Shown here: one piece after another, positions 54,553-64,000 of the stretch
How the letters are laid out: every line of letters begins with the position of its first letter
How positions within the stretch are numbered: the first letter of the stretch is position 1
Assembly: GCA_013339895.1 (NCBI GenBank)
Contig: JABACO010000001.1
Coordinates: forward strand, 18,707,370 to 18,771,369
DNA: 64,000 nt
Source: Ephydatia muelleri
Lineage: Eukaryota; Porifera; Demospongiae; Spongillida; Spongillidae
Reading direction: 5' to 3'
Notes under the pieces: model-generated
What the model was told of the DNA's origin: nothing
What the model saw: the letters and a program-made list of their open reading frames with translations, nothing else
The model's database searches: none
Program-made: the position numbers and the translations under genes

Positions 54553-54862
54553 CATTGTATTCTATATCTATCCAATGTCCTCGTCCACACTGCTCATACC
54601 ACTGACTACAAACAAGTACACAGTTTCAACTTGTGGGATATATATGGAGTGTATTCGTGTACAGTTGCTCTCAGCAGGTTGTTTAATCCTCCCATGGGAA
54701 CCATACCATTTCCCAGGGAGCATGCTGCATGTGATTGGACCGAAAGGAGCTATTCATTCAGTATGGTTGGGTTCATTGAAACAACATTTGTCAAGATGAC
54801 TGAGACAACTGTGCCTAGTAGCATATGCATTGAAATGTGCATGTCTTCTCCCCATCTCACAG

Positions 54863-57385
54863 CCTTATCATGAAGATCTGTCAGATGTGTAGTAACAAGG
54901 TGCCTATCCTTCCTTCTCCTCCCCATACATCACTTGAATTGAATGCATCTACAACTGATTTAACAACTATCCCCAATCTACCAGACCACCAGCAGAATAC
55001 TGCTGGCAAAAAAAGCAATTGGGATATCTCCAGTGACTATGGCAAAGCCACACAAAAGCTGGACAAAAAGGACAGCATGGATCCTGCCGCTGACACTGTA
55101 AAGAGTGATGACTACACAATAACCAAAATGATGATGGAGAGGAATGGCAATTTGACGGTCCTTCCACCTGTCAAATTCCAAAACCCTCAAGAGATTTACC
55201 GAACTCTGATTCCCAATATCCCTTCTGAGAAGACTTCTTTGCCTCCAGACGCAACAATTCAAACCACTGAGATTCATGACTTTATAAACAGTGATGCAGT
55301 TACACAAGAGGTAGATGAAGAGGATGGCATTTATTCAGTGATAGAGACAGACCTGCACCCACATGTTAGCAATGAAGATGGAGAAAGCACCTTAGAAGGG
55401 CAGGATGATGACGATAACTACAGCTATGTGGATGTCTGCAAAAGCCACTATGAGGGCTATGAGGAGCATGACATTGTTGGTAGTGACAGTGATGAGTATG
55501 TGCCCATAACAGAGATAGAGATGATTGATGAGGATGAACACGAATATATCAACACCTCAGAAATGCCAGGTCTTGATACAGAAATAGTTGCTGTCTCCCA
55601 ATCACAGCAGCCTGATGTTCAATTTGATTCTCATCCTCTCCAATTAGATCTGTCTTCTGCCCAACTACTTCAGCCTCTTGCCCAGCTGCTGCCTGCACAA
55701 GAGAAGGAGGAGCAGGGGCAATTAGTGCTCACTCAAGGCAACACACACCCGACGAGCATGGTAACTTCAGGTGAGTCCGTGGCAGATTCTGCTGCCACCG
55801 CCCTCAGCAGGCTGAGAGAGAAGGTGGGTAATGTGACACCACCTTCATTACAACCTACAAAGGCTCCAACTCCAAGTGTGAAGATAAAGCTGCCACCTCC
55901 AAGAAACAGTTTCTTGTTAATTCAGCCCAGTCCATCCACCATTGAAACTACTGCCACTGACAGTGGGAGGAGCTCCAATGGCAATAGTGATTCTGGGGCT
56001 GTGACAAAGCCTTCAGCTGGCAGTGTCACCACTGCCAAACAAACAGTAGAGAAGGACGATACTTTGAAGGCGACGTTTCAGCCAGAGACAAGTAAAGAAA
56101 TCCCAGTGCTGGCAAATGCAGCCGCTGCGATGTTTCAAGTCACAATGCTCATAGCTGAAACGAATGCTGTTGATCTTAAAGTTGAAAAGCCACTTCTGGC
56201 TAAAATCAGGAAGAAGCTGGGAAAGGAATTGAGTACAGCCAAACCTCAGCCTCCCTTGACTGCCCTTCTTCCATCTTTCACCCCTCCCAAACCAGATTAT
56301 CAACTACCCTTGAGTCCGGCCATCACTTCTTCAAAATGTTGTCACAAATGGATGAGGATATATGGGAACATGACTACACAAGTGTGCTGAACACTTTCCC
56401 ACTGAAGAACAAATCTCTCCTTCTGAAAACTGTTGAAGTGGGCAGTAGCCTGTCTGCATCACCTTGCTATGGTCAAGTAATCCCAGCAGGTGAGACCCAT
56501 GCCGGCACCAGCTTGGATAGATGCATGGGCATTGCGACACAAAACAATAACTGCATTGCCCCATGTGAAAATTGTGATGCCAAAAGGGTGCCACCTCTAC
56601 CACCTTTAAAGGTAAAGCCACTGTTTCCAAAGAGAGTTTCCTCATTGCATAAGCCTGATCTAAATTATGCAGCACCTCTCACCACTGACAGTGAAAGGAG
56701 TGCTAATGGTGCTATTGATCCTGAGGTAGTGACAATGCCAGGAGATGATGGTGCAGCTGCCAGAATAGTAATAGTGAAAGATGACAATTTGAAGTCAGCA
56801 ATGGAGATGGGGACTAGTAAAGAACTGACTGTGCAAAATTTGATGTCATCAGTCACAATTCCCATGACAGAAAACAATGCCGAAAAGCCCACCCTGGCTA
56901 AAATCAGGAAGAAGCTGGGAAAGGAAAAGGAAAATGCCAAGAATGAATTTTCCTTCATTGCCCCTCTTCCATCTCTCAATACTGATCATCTTCTAACTTT
57001 GAATCCCACTCCGACTTCTTCAAAGATGTCCCCACACATGAATGAATGGGAGTCCAACTACATGTACACTCAGGTGCCTAGCACTGTCCCTCTCAAGAAC
57101 AAATCTCTCCCTCCAAGAAGCGTTACTCAGGACTGTGGTAGTGTGTCTTCATCACCTCACCATAGTCCAGTGATCACAGCTAGTGCAATCCATACCATTC
57201 CATGTGTGGACAGCTACATGAATATTGATAGTCAAGGTGATGAAGTCATTGCTCCATGCAAGAACAGTTGCATCAAACTGAGTGCTGAGGAAGGAGGGCA
57301 TGCCTGTCATGTGCAAATCACACAGCCACTCTGTGAAGGCCCTGTCAGCGTACAATCTGAAACCAAAATTCCAGTGGACATGTAG
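54863..57385 (+). CDS. p190RhoGAP-like protein copy 2, exon 2 (tail, one frameshift)
   Basis: The exon starts at the same acceptor and phase as copy 1. The frame is open for about 508 codons, with YVDV, YVPI and YINT motifs. Near 56333 one base is missing (TCAAAATG against TCAAAGATG in the copy-1 equivalent), which leads to a stop at 56388. The alternative frame starting at the same place stays open for 349 codons to a TAG at 57383-57385 and aligns with the end of copy 1. The part with LAKIRKKLGKE, TSSKM and NKSL motifs occurs twice here and once in copy 1, so the tail was lengthened by duplication. The single SDEY unit contrasts with two in copy 1. The gene is either newly inactivated or the assembly lacks a base. 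Confidence 0.7.
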
Positions 57386-57803
57386 TCTTGAAATCACACG
57401 TTAGCCAAGTTGATTTTCATACGCAGTTAGAGTAGAACTCAGTGTATATATAAAACTATTTCTCTTCATATAGTTAGATATGCAATTTGTTCAGAGCATG
57501 CATGTTGTTCTCCGTCGTGAACTTTCTGTTCGTGCAATGTTATTAATTGAATTTTAGTGTTGGGTTCTGTGCTAAATACTTCTGTGTCATAACCTTTTCA
57601 CTAAATCCTACTGAATATAGGTCTAAATTATTTTCCAGCCATACTCACCCTTTAGTACTATCCAAACCTTGGTGCTAGACCAAATATTTAGACTAATTAT
57701 TTGTTTAAGTAAATCTGTGTCTCCATCACCTCACCATCTTGCAAAAGTTTTGTCCCTCTTTAAGTAAATGGTCGCATCAGATAACTTTAGACCAAGCTCT
57801 CCA
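57386..57803 (+). other. 3' flank of p190-like copy 2
   Basis: Aligns with the flank of copy 1. The position matching AATAAA reads AATATA (57613-57618), a weaker polyadenylation signal. No gene. Confidence 0.5.
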
Positions 57804-57949
57804 TGTAAAAAGGCTTGTTATACACTAGCGTATAACATGCATGTGTATTGGGACGTTATACACTCGTTATACACAATGCATTGTGTATAACATGTGTATA
57901 ACGTTCCAATGCACATGTTATACGCTAGTGTATAACAAGCCTTTTTACA
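57804..57949. mobile_element. Palindromic MITE
   Basis: 146 bp with arms of about 60 bp, ends TGTAAAAAGGCTTGTTATAC and the complement, and repeated GTTATACAC motifs at the centre. The arms differ at a few bases only. Confidence 0.85.
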
Positions 57950-59158
57950 CAGTCAAGGACAAGCCGCAAGCATGTGTCAGGCGGATTCTAGATTATGTTC
58001 CTGTAGTGCACAGCAATTTGGTGTTTTGGTATGGGGTATTGAGCTCCATAGGTTGCCAATACATGTACATGTATAAACCCACAGTGCAGTGACATAGCCT
58101 CTGTCCAAAATAGGGAGTGGCTAAGGACATTCCTTAAACACAGATGTGTCAGGTGTATCCTAGGTGATGTTCCTGTACTGCTACCTCACCAGTAATTTGG
58201 TAGTTACATGTGGGGGATGGAGTTACCAATATAAACCCGCAGTGACATACATGTAGCCACTGTCCAAAAAGGACATGGGCTCAGGACATGCCTGAGAGTA
58301 TGTCATGGAATGACATACTCTCAATCTCCTATTCAGCTAGTTTGATTTCATCTGTCAGCGACTGTATATAAGCCGTACACACGCTATCGCTTTATGATTA
58401 TTGTATAGGCACTCTCGGTCCATATACAGTTCAGATAGAACTCACAAATACATTTGGCTTTGATTCTCATACCGCTTATGCAGCCGCTGTGGTCTGTATG
58501 TTAAATCCCAATTGAATTTTATCTATATCAGATGTGGACGATGGAGAAAATTTACAAGGAATGCGTCTGGGAACGAGTGAGCGCTATCTCTGTTGTCTGA
58601 GCTTTCTAGGCGTCTAGAGATTTGCTACGTTGTAGGACTGTCCAAAATATGTTCGCTAAACTCCAATTGAGTCCTAAGGTGTAAACTGGATCTAATCGTA
58701 CTCATGACACTTTCTCAATGTAGTTAAGGCATGGGACACAATTTTACGCGCACGCCCCGTACGTTTCTTGGTAACAACATTGAATTACATCATTCCAGGT
58801 TGTTGCAGGCGCGCCGTGCGCGATATACAGATGGAAAACCATTTCTCTATTATGATGTACAAGCAATATGTTTCTTATAAGCATACATGCTGAGCGGCAC
58901 TCCATCTAGTTTCTACAGCGACCGGATTTGGTTACGATAACTATCGATACCGCGCCGACCGCGTTTTAACGGTTAGATAAACGGTGATAGACGCCCGCGG
59001 CGCCACAGGGTCTAAATAAATATATTGCTACTTCATTCACACTATCGTGGTTGCAGACCGTTCTTTCACGTCAGTGTGAGAACGGTTTTACTTTTAACTC
59101 TCCAATTTTCTTTTTAAATCAGCAATACATTAAGCCTTTGTGTGAGTGAAGCCAGTAC
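57950..59158. other. No gene recognised; one short hairpin
   Basis: A perfect 12-bp stem (GAGAGTATGTCA / TGACATACTCTC) with a short loop lies at 58295-58323. Two diverged copies of a stretch of about 130 bp (TGTGTCAGG, then GATTCTAG, then GTTCCTGTAGT) occur near 57970 and 58145. No coding is supported. Confidence 0.5.
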
Positions 59159-59199
59159 AGCCCTGGCCAGTGCGTGAAGTAGAATGGGGTTAGGTACAC

Positions 59200-61250
59200 A
59201 TTTCCAGCAGAGAACAGTTTCTGAGGGTGTGGCCTGTATGTGGGGCGTAAAAGGGTTAACTGCACTGTGGCAAAGGATATAGTACTTGTGGGTGTGACCT
59301 GTATGTGAGGCAGGAAAGGGTTAAGCGCACTGCGGTAAAGCAGAGTCCTGTGGGTGTGACATGTATGTGAGGCAGGAAAGGGTTAAGCGCACTGCAGCAG
59401 AGCAGAGTCCTTGTGGGTGTGACCTGTATGTGAGGCTGGAGAGGGTTAAGCACACTGCGGTAAAGCAGACTCCTTGTGGGTGTGACCTGTATGAGAGGCA
59501 GGAAAGGGTTAAGCGCACTGCGGTAAAGCAGAGTCCTTGTGGATGTGACCTGTATGAGAGGCAGGAAAGGGTTAAGCACAATGCGGCAGAGCAGAGTCCT
59601 TGTGGGTGTGACCTGTATGTACCTGTATGTGAGGCAGTAAAGGGTTAAGCACACTGCGGCAGAGCAGAGTCCTCCTGGGTGTGACCTGTATGTGAGGCAG
59701 GAAAGGGTTTAGCGCACTGCGGCAGAGTAGAGTCCTTGTGGGTGTGACCAGGAAAGAGTTAAGCACACTGCGGCAGAGCAGAGTCCGTGTGGGTGTGAAC
59801 TGTAATGTGAGGCAGGAGAGGGTTAAGCGCACTGCGGTAAAGCAGAGTCCTTGTGGGTGTGACCTGTATGTGAAGGCTGGAGAGGGTTAAGCACACTGCG
59901 GTAAGCAGAGTCCTTGTGGGGTGTGACCTGTATGAGAGGCAGGAAAGGGTTAAGCGCACTGTGGTAAAGCAGAGTCCTTGTGGATGTGACCTGTATGAGA
60001 GGCAGGAAAGGGTTAAGCACAATGCGGGCAGAGCAGAGTCCTTGTGGGTGTGACCTGTATGTACCTGTATGTGAGGCAGTAAAGGGTTAAGCACACTGCG
60101 GCAGAGCAGAGTCCTTATGGGTATGACCTGTATGTGAGGCAGGAAAGGGTTAAGCACACTGCGGCAGAGCAGAGTCCTCTTGGGTGTGACCTGTATGTGA
60201 GGCAGGAAAGGGTTAAGCGCACTGCGGCAGAGCAGAGTCCTCTTGGGTGTGACCTGTATGTGAGGCAGGAAAGGGTTAAGCGCACTGCGGCAGAGCAGAG
60301 TCCTTGTGGGTGTGACCTGTATGTGAGGCAGAAAAGGGTTAAGCGCACTGCGGCAGAGCAGAGTCCTTGTGGGTGTGACCTGTATGAGAGGCAGGAAAGG
60401 GTTAAGCGCACTGCGGTAAAGCAGAGTCCTTGTGGATGTGACCTGTATGAGAGGCAGGAAAGGGTTAAGCACAATGCGGCAGAGCAGAGTCCTTGTGGGT
60501 GTGACCTGTATGTACCTGTATGTGAGGCAGTAAAGGGTTAAGCACACTGCGGCAGAGCAGAGTCCTCCTGGGTGTGACCTGTATGTGAGGCAGTAAAGGG
60601 TTTAGCGCACTGCGGCAGAGCAGAGTCCTCTTGGGTGTGACCTGTATGTGAGGCAGAAAAGGGTTAAGCGCACTGCGGCAGAGCAGAGTCCTTGTGGGTA
60701 TGACCAGGAAAGGGTTAAGCACACTGCGGCAGAGCAGGTCGAGTCCTTGTGGGTATGACCAGGAAAGGGTTAAGCACACTGCGGCAGAGCAGAGTCCTTG
60801 TGGGTGTGACCTGTATGCTGTATGTGAGGCAGTAAAGGGTTAAGCACACTGCGGCAGAGCAGAGTCCTCCTGGGTGTGACCTGTATGTGAGGCAGGAAAG
60901 GGTTTAGCGCACTGCGGCAGAGCAGAGTCCTCTTGGGTGTGACCTGTATGTGAGGCAGAAAAGGGTTAAGCGCACTGCGGCAGAGCAGAGTCCTTGTGGG
61001 TATGACCAGGAAAGGGTTAAGCCCACTGCGGCAGAGCAGGTCGAGTCCTTGTGGGTATGACCAGGAAAGGGTTAAGCACACTGCAGCAGAGCAGAGTCCT
61101 TGGGGTGTGACATGGATGTGAGGCAGGAAAGGGTTAAGCGCACTTCGGCAGAGCAGAGAGTCCTTGTCGGTCTGCCCTGTATGTGAGGCAGGAAAGGGTT
61201 AACCACATTGCATTAGAGCAGAGTCCATGTGGGTGTGACCTGTATGTGAG
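59200..61250 (+). repeat. Minisatellite of about 60-bp units
   Basis: More than 30 tandem copies of a unit centred on AGGCAGGAAAGGGTTAAGCG and CAGAGCAGAGTCCTTGTGGG. Most units are 60-62 bp, with variants of about 44 bp (GTGACCAGGAAAGGG junctions) and about 72 bp (extra CTGTATGTAC). The 72-bp variant recurs near 59618, 60057, 60507 and 60811, suggesting a higher-order period of about 300-450 bp. Because 60 is a multiple of three, several frames stay open on both strands (up to 262 codons). None is a gene. Confidence 0.95.
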
Positions 61251-61729
61251 AGGCCCTGGGGTGTGGCCCATTGGCGACAGAGATTTCATATTTGTACGCA
61301 CGTATTTATACAATGTATACTATTATTAGGTAATTATAGCGCGGCTTTGCTAGGTGCTCATACGCTTGGAAGTTACTGCTGATTGGTCGATCGTATATGA
61401 AAGCTATAGATCGACCTTGATCGGTAACACTAGCTGCATTTTAATAGGCGACGTAGATCTACAGCTATATATATTGAGGTTAGGCACACATTTCCGCGGC
61501 AGAGTAACATTAATAGTTATACACTGGTCGAGCATGGTCAATAATTAACCCTCATAGCCTCTTCTACCAACTCGTCCTTTCTACCTCGTTGCATACAGAT
61601 CGCATTGGGAGCATGACATTTTCAGCAGCTGTCTGTGCCCTGAGTGTATGTGAGGCATATTGAGGCTAAGCACACATTTTCGGCAAAGAAGATATTGTAC
61701 GTGCGCTGCATACACGTATTTATATTACA
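61251..61729. other. Flank between minisatellite and gap
   Basis: No gene. Two pieces resemble the minisatellite border (TTGAGGTTAGGCACACATTT at 61473 and GAGGCTAAGCACACATTTTC at 61661), so repeat sequence may extend into the gap. Confidence 0.5.
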
Positions 61730-61829
61730 NNNNNNNNNNNNNNNNNNNNNNNNNNNNNNNNNNNNNNNNNNNNNNNNNNNNNNNNNNNNNNNNNNNNNNN
61801 NNNNNNNNNNNNNNNNNNNNNNNNNNNNN
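61730..61829. other. Assembly gap (100 N)
   Basis: Exactly 100 N, the usual placeholder for a gap of unknown size. Open frames spanning it are meaningless. Confidence 1.
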
Positions 61830-61858
61830 ATTAACAATCCTGTATTAAGCTCTGTGTG

Positions 61859-61924
<66 letters not shown>

Positions 61925-61954
61925 TGTGTTGGTGTGGTGTGTGTGTGTGTGTGT
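61859..61954 (+). repeat. (GT)n microsatellite
   Basis: About 95 bp GT with GGTG interruptions, starting 29 bp after the gap. Confidence 0.95.
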
Positions 61955-63085
61955 CTTGTTTGGACCTTTTTATTTGGGAGCTACGAAAATACAGTCATAA
62001 AAATTGAAATGCAAGGGTCTCTGTAAAACCAGAATTATTGCATCACATGACTAACTTCTAACCTTTTGTGACCTTATCAATAACTATCATGATTTGTTTC
62101 GCTATTTAAAAAATATTAATATTTAATTACATAGTACCTCTTGAGCCTAGTTTGAAGATTCCAGCTTCATATGGTGTTTCTGCCATTTTTATGTAATGGT
62201 CTGAAGTCGATAATGTTGGGCACCATGATATATTAAAGTTTTTGGGCTTTTGATGTCACTGGTCTTTTATGTAACTCGCATGGAGGGCTAGAGTCTTTGG
62301 GATGACTCCGTACTTCTGGTCATGGGTCATAATCGTGAACTGAGAACAACAGGAACTAGTAGTGCACCTGGCAGCCACAGCAGGATGTATTAGTGGTGGA
62401 AATGATTGGATCATGAACTAATGTGTTGGAAGGCAATGATGCATCACAAAAAGATGGTTTGATCAGAATAGGATAAATCAGATAGAACTGTCTAGCATTC
62501 CCTGGTGATCTCTTCTTGGTGCCAATATTTCACTATAACTTTGTCATTCTGGTAGGATTATTGAATAAAGACACCTAGAATGGCATGTACATGCGACTTT
62601 AATGTAGCCTTGGGCTTTTTAAAAATCTTTCAAGACAGTTGGATATAGTCCTACTTGGTAATAAACCCTTGCATTTAGATCTGTGGTTGGTGCATTTGTT
62701 GCAAGATTACACGTTTCACAAGCCACTTTGATTCCAACTCACAGATGGAATACAAAATGCAAGAGTGCATTTGGCACATTACAAGTGGTTCAAAACTCAA
62801 GTAGAGAGATTATGAAACTTACACCACTGGAGGTACCGTCTCTTTTGCGACAACCACAGGATGGCAATTCCAATTCCCGATCGCGTATAAACAGACCTGT
62901 GACGTCAAACAACACAAACCGGATATTCAGGGTGCAGAAGCCATGCATTATCTTGAATTTGTCTTGATTATAGTAGCAGCTGAAAAAGTAGTCAAACGAA
63001 CTTCATTTTGCTGTTGTTTACAATGATTTAAATTAGTATTTTCCCATGAAATACCATTAACTATTCCGTATCAAGCCTTGTTGTG

Positions 63086-63149
<64 letters not shown>

Positions 63150-64000
63150 TGTGAATGCTTTTGTTTATTTGGAGCTTGTGCATTTTTGTGAGAGCTATGA
63201 AAATACATAATTAAGGTTGAACTTCATATCAAACAACAATCACACACATGAGTCATTCATTAACACACAACTACAATCTATCAGAAAGCAATAAAAATCA
63301 GGAAAACAGAAATGGCTTATCATCACCTATATATTTTCAAATGTAGTCAATTCTAATTGCTGCACAACTGTTTATTGAATATAGTTATGATTCCCACACC
63401 CAGTGTCCTAAACCATGCACTGTTGTGCAGCCAGGGTGTCTGGAACCCCCTCCCCCAAAACTGCAGCTTTCAACCTGAATGAGGTTTTATAATTAAGAGT
63501 ACATGTTGAGCATCATGCAACATTAGTACTTGACCTGCAATCTATGACATTCAGAACCCTGACCTCTCATTACATTCTTGTATTTGGAGTTCGTTTTTCC
63601 ACCACAAGTGAGTCTCATGACCTCACCCATGTGACCTTCATGAGCACATACACATTTGATACACAACATCTGAAAGACAAGCTTGAAATCTCTAACACTC
63701 TCTCCTCCACTTGACATTTTTTCCTATTACCAACAATAGTGTGTGGGTGACATGGAAGAGGCGTTGCCTGCATTCAAGGGACTGTGGACCGGGTGATTGC
63801 TCCGGTTCACTGCAAGCTAGGGAGATGATGAAGGTAGTGGTAGACAGAGGGGAAATGGGGATGTGAACTCACAGCTAACACTGATTGCAAAGGTTCAATT
63901 CCACTAGTGAAGGAGTTATTCAGTAGTATTCTCAATGGCTTCATAGATATAACCATGTCAAAGGTACTCTCCTCCCTCCCTCCCCAGATTAGTGTCTAAT
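61955..64000. other. No gene recognised
   Basis: A second (GT)n lies at 63089-63147. A 94-codon open frame at 62683-62967 shows no recognisable motif or splice support. Nothing else is supported. Confidence 0.45.

Larger units (their letters stand above)
51239..54862 (+). other. Intron 1 of p190-like gene copy 2, with retroelement insertions
   Basis: Bounded by GTAAGT and TCTCACAG with phases matching the flanking exons. It is about 770 bp longer than the copy-1 intron because of two reverse-transcriptase element fragments (52095-53193 and 53317-54260). Non-repeat parts align with intron 1 of copy 1. Confidence 0.75.

Noticed and set aside
59256-61081. Open frames of up to 262 codons on both strands
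   Set aside because: They follow the 60-bp minisatellite unit, whose length is a multiple of three. Several frames are open at once, with no splice or domain support.
59249-61200. Telomere-like GGGTTA in every unit
   Set aside because: One GGGTTA per 60 bp is not a telomeric array; it is part of the minisatellite unit.
59200-61250. CRISPR-like array
   Set aside because: There are no unique spacers; the whole unit repeats, and the genome is eukaryotic.
61622-62000. Open frames spanning the N gap
   Set aside because: They contain unknown residues and are artefacts of translating N.
62683-62967. 94-codon open frame
   Set aside because: No recognisable motif, splice sites or second copy; too short to support alone.

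Overview
The window looks like nuclear DNA from a demosponge, and I would guess Amphimedon or a close relative. This rests on the gene content: Calx-beta, collagen, usherin-like fibronectin III and p190RhoGAP-like proteins. Small GT-AG introns, many (GT)n tracts, abundant ACATGT-type palindromes and a 100-N scaffold gap fit as well. I could run no search, so species and family names are recognition only. Apart from the two p190-like genes, nearly all recognisable content is mobile DNA, much of it nested.

The host genes are few. Positions 1-1330 hold a decayed gene with several Calx-beta exons. Two copies, about 40 kb apart in the same orientation, encode a p190RhoGAP-like protein of two exons (10315-16342 and 50121-57385). 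Each has the p190 N-terminal GTPase domain and the first FF-like region. A canonical phase-2 intron then joins this to a long acidic, proline-rich tail studded with tyrosine motifs. No RhoGAP domain is present before the stop. Both copies keep a TGACGTCA palindrome about 40 bp upstream of the start. The second copy has an internal tail duplication and a one-base frameshift. Collagen-like exons (22.5-33.2 kb) and fibronectin III exons (44.8-45.6 kb) are partial or broken.

The most striking mobile element spans 22884-30929. It is an 8-kb DNA transposon with 150-160 bp inverted repeats starting TGTCACGC and a 4-bp target duplication GAGC. It carries a retroviral-type integrase, a GPY/F module and an OTU protease, which matches Ginger-type transposons. 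Inside it lie a Lys/Arg-rich repeat gene, a large palindrome, a hAT element with an exact 8-bp duplication, a small TA-flanked MITE and a hAT MITE. A second, incomplete relative at 40123-42977 has the same integrase with the same intron position, but carries a Ulp1-type protease instead of OTU.

Other mobile elements: a TA-flanked family with ends GGGTGTGTAACC occurs three times (2983, 16710, 31727). Two copies carry the same nested hAT remnant and the third splits a collagen exon. A 2.7-kb element (18804-21490) with CACTGCAAAAA ends carries a minisatellite. Three 5'-truncated reverse-transcriptase fragments are present, one with a twin-priming type inversion. There are also a gypsy fragment with a micro-inversion, a hAT relic (36770), a MULE/SWIM relic (37800) and several palindromic MITEs. 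A 60-bp minisatellite (59.2-61.25 kb) lies beside the assembly gap at 61730-61829. Much of the remaining DNA has no feature I can name.
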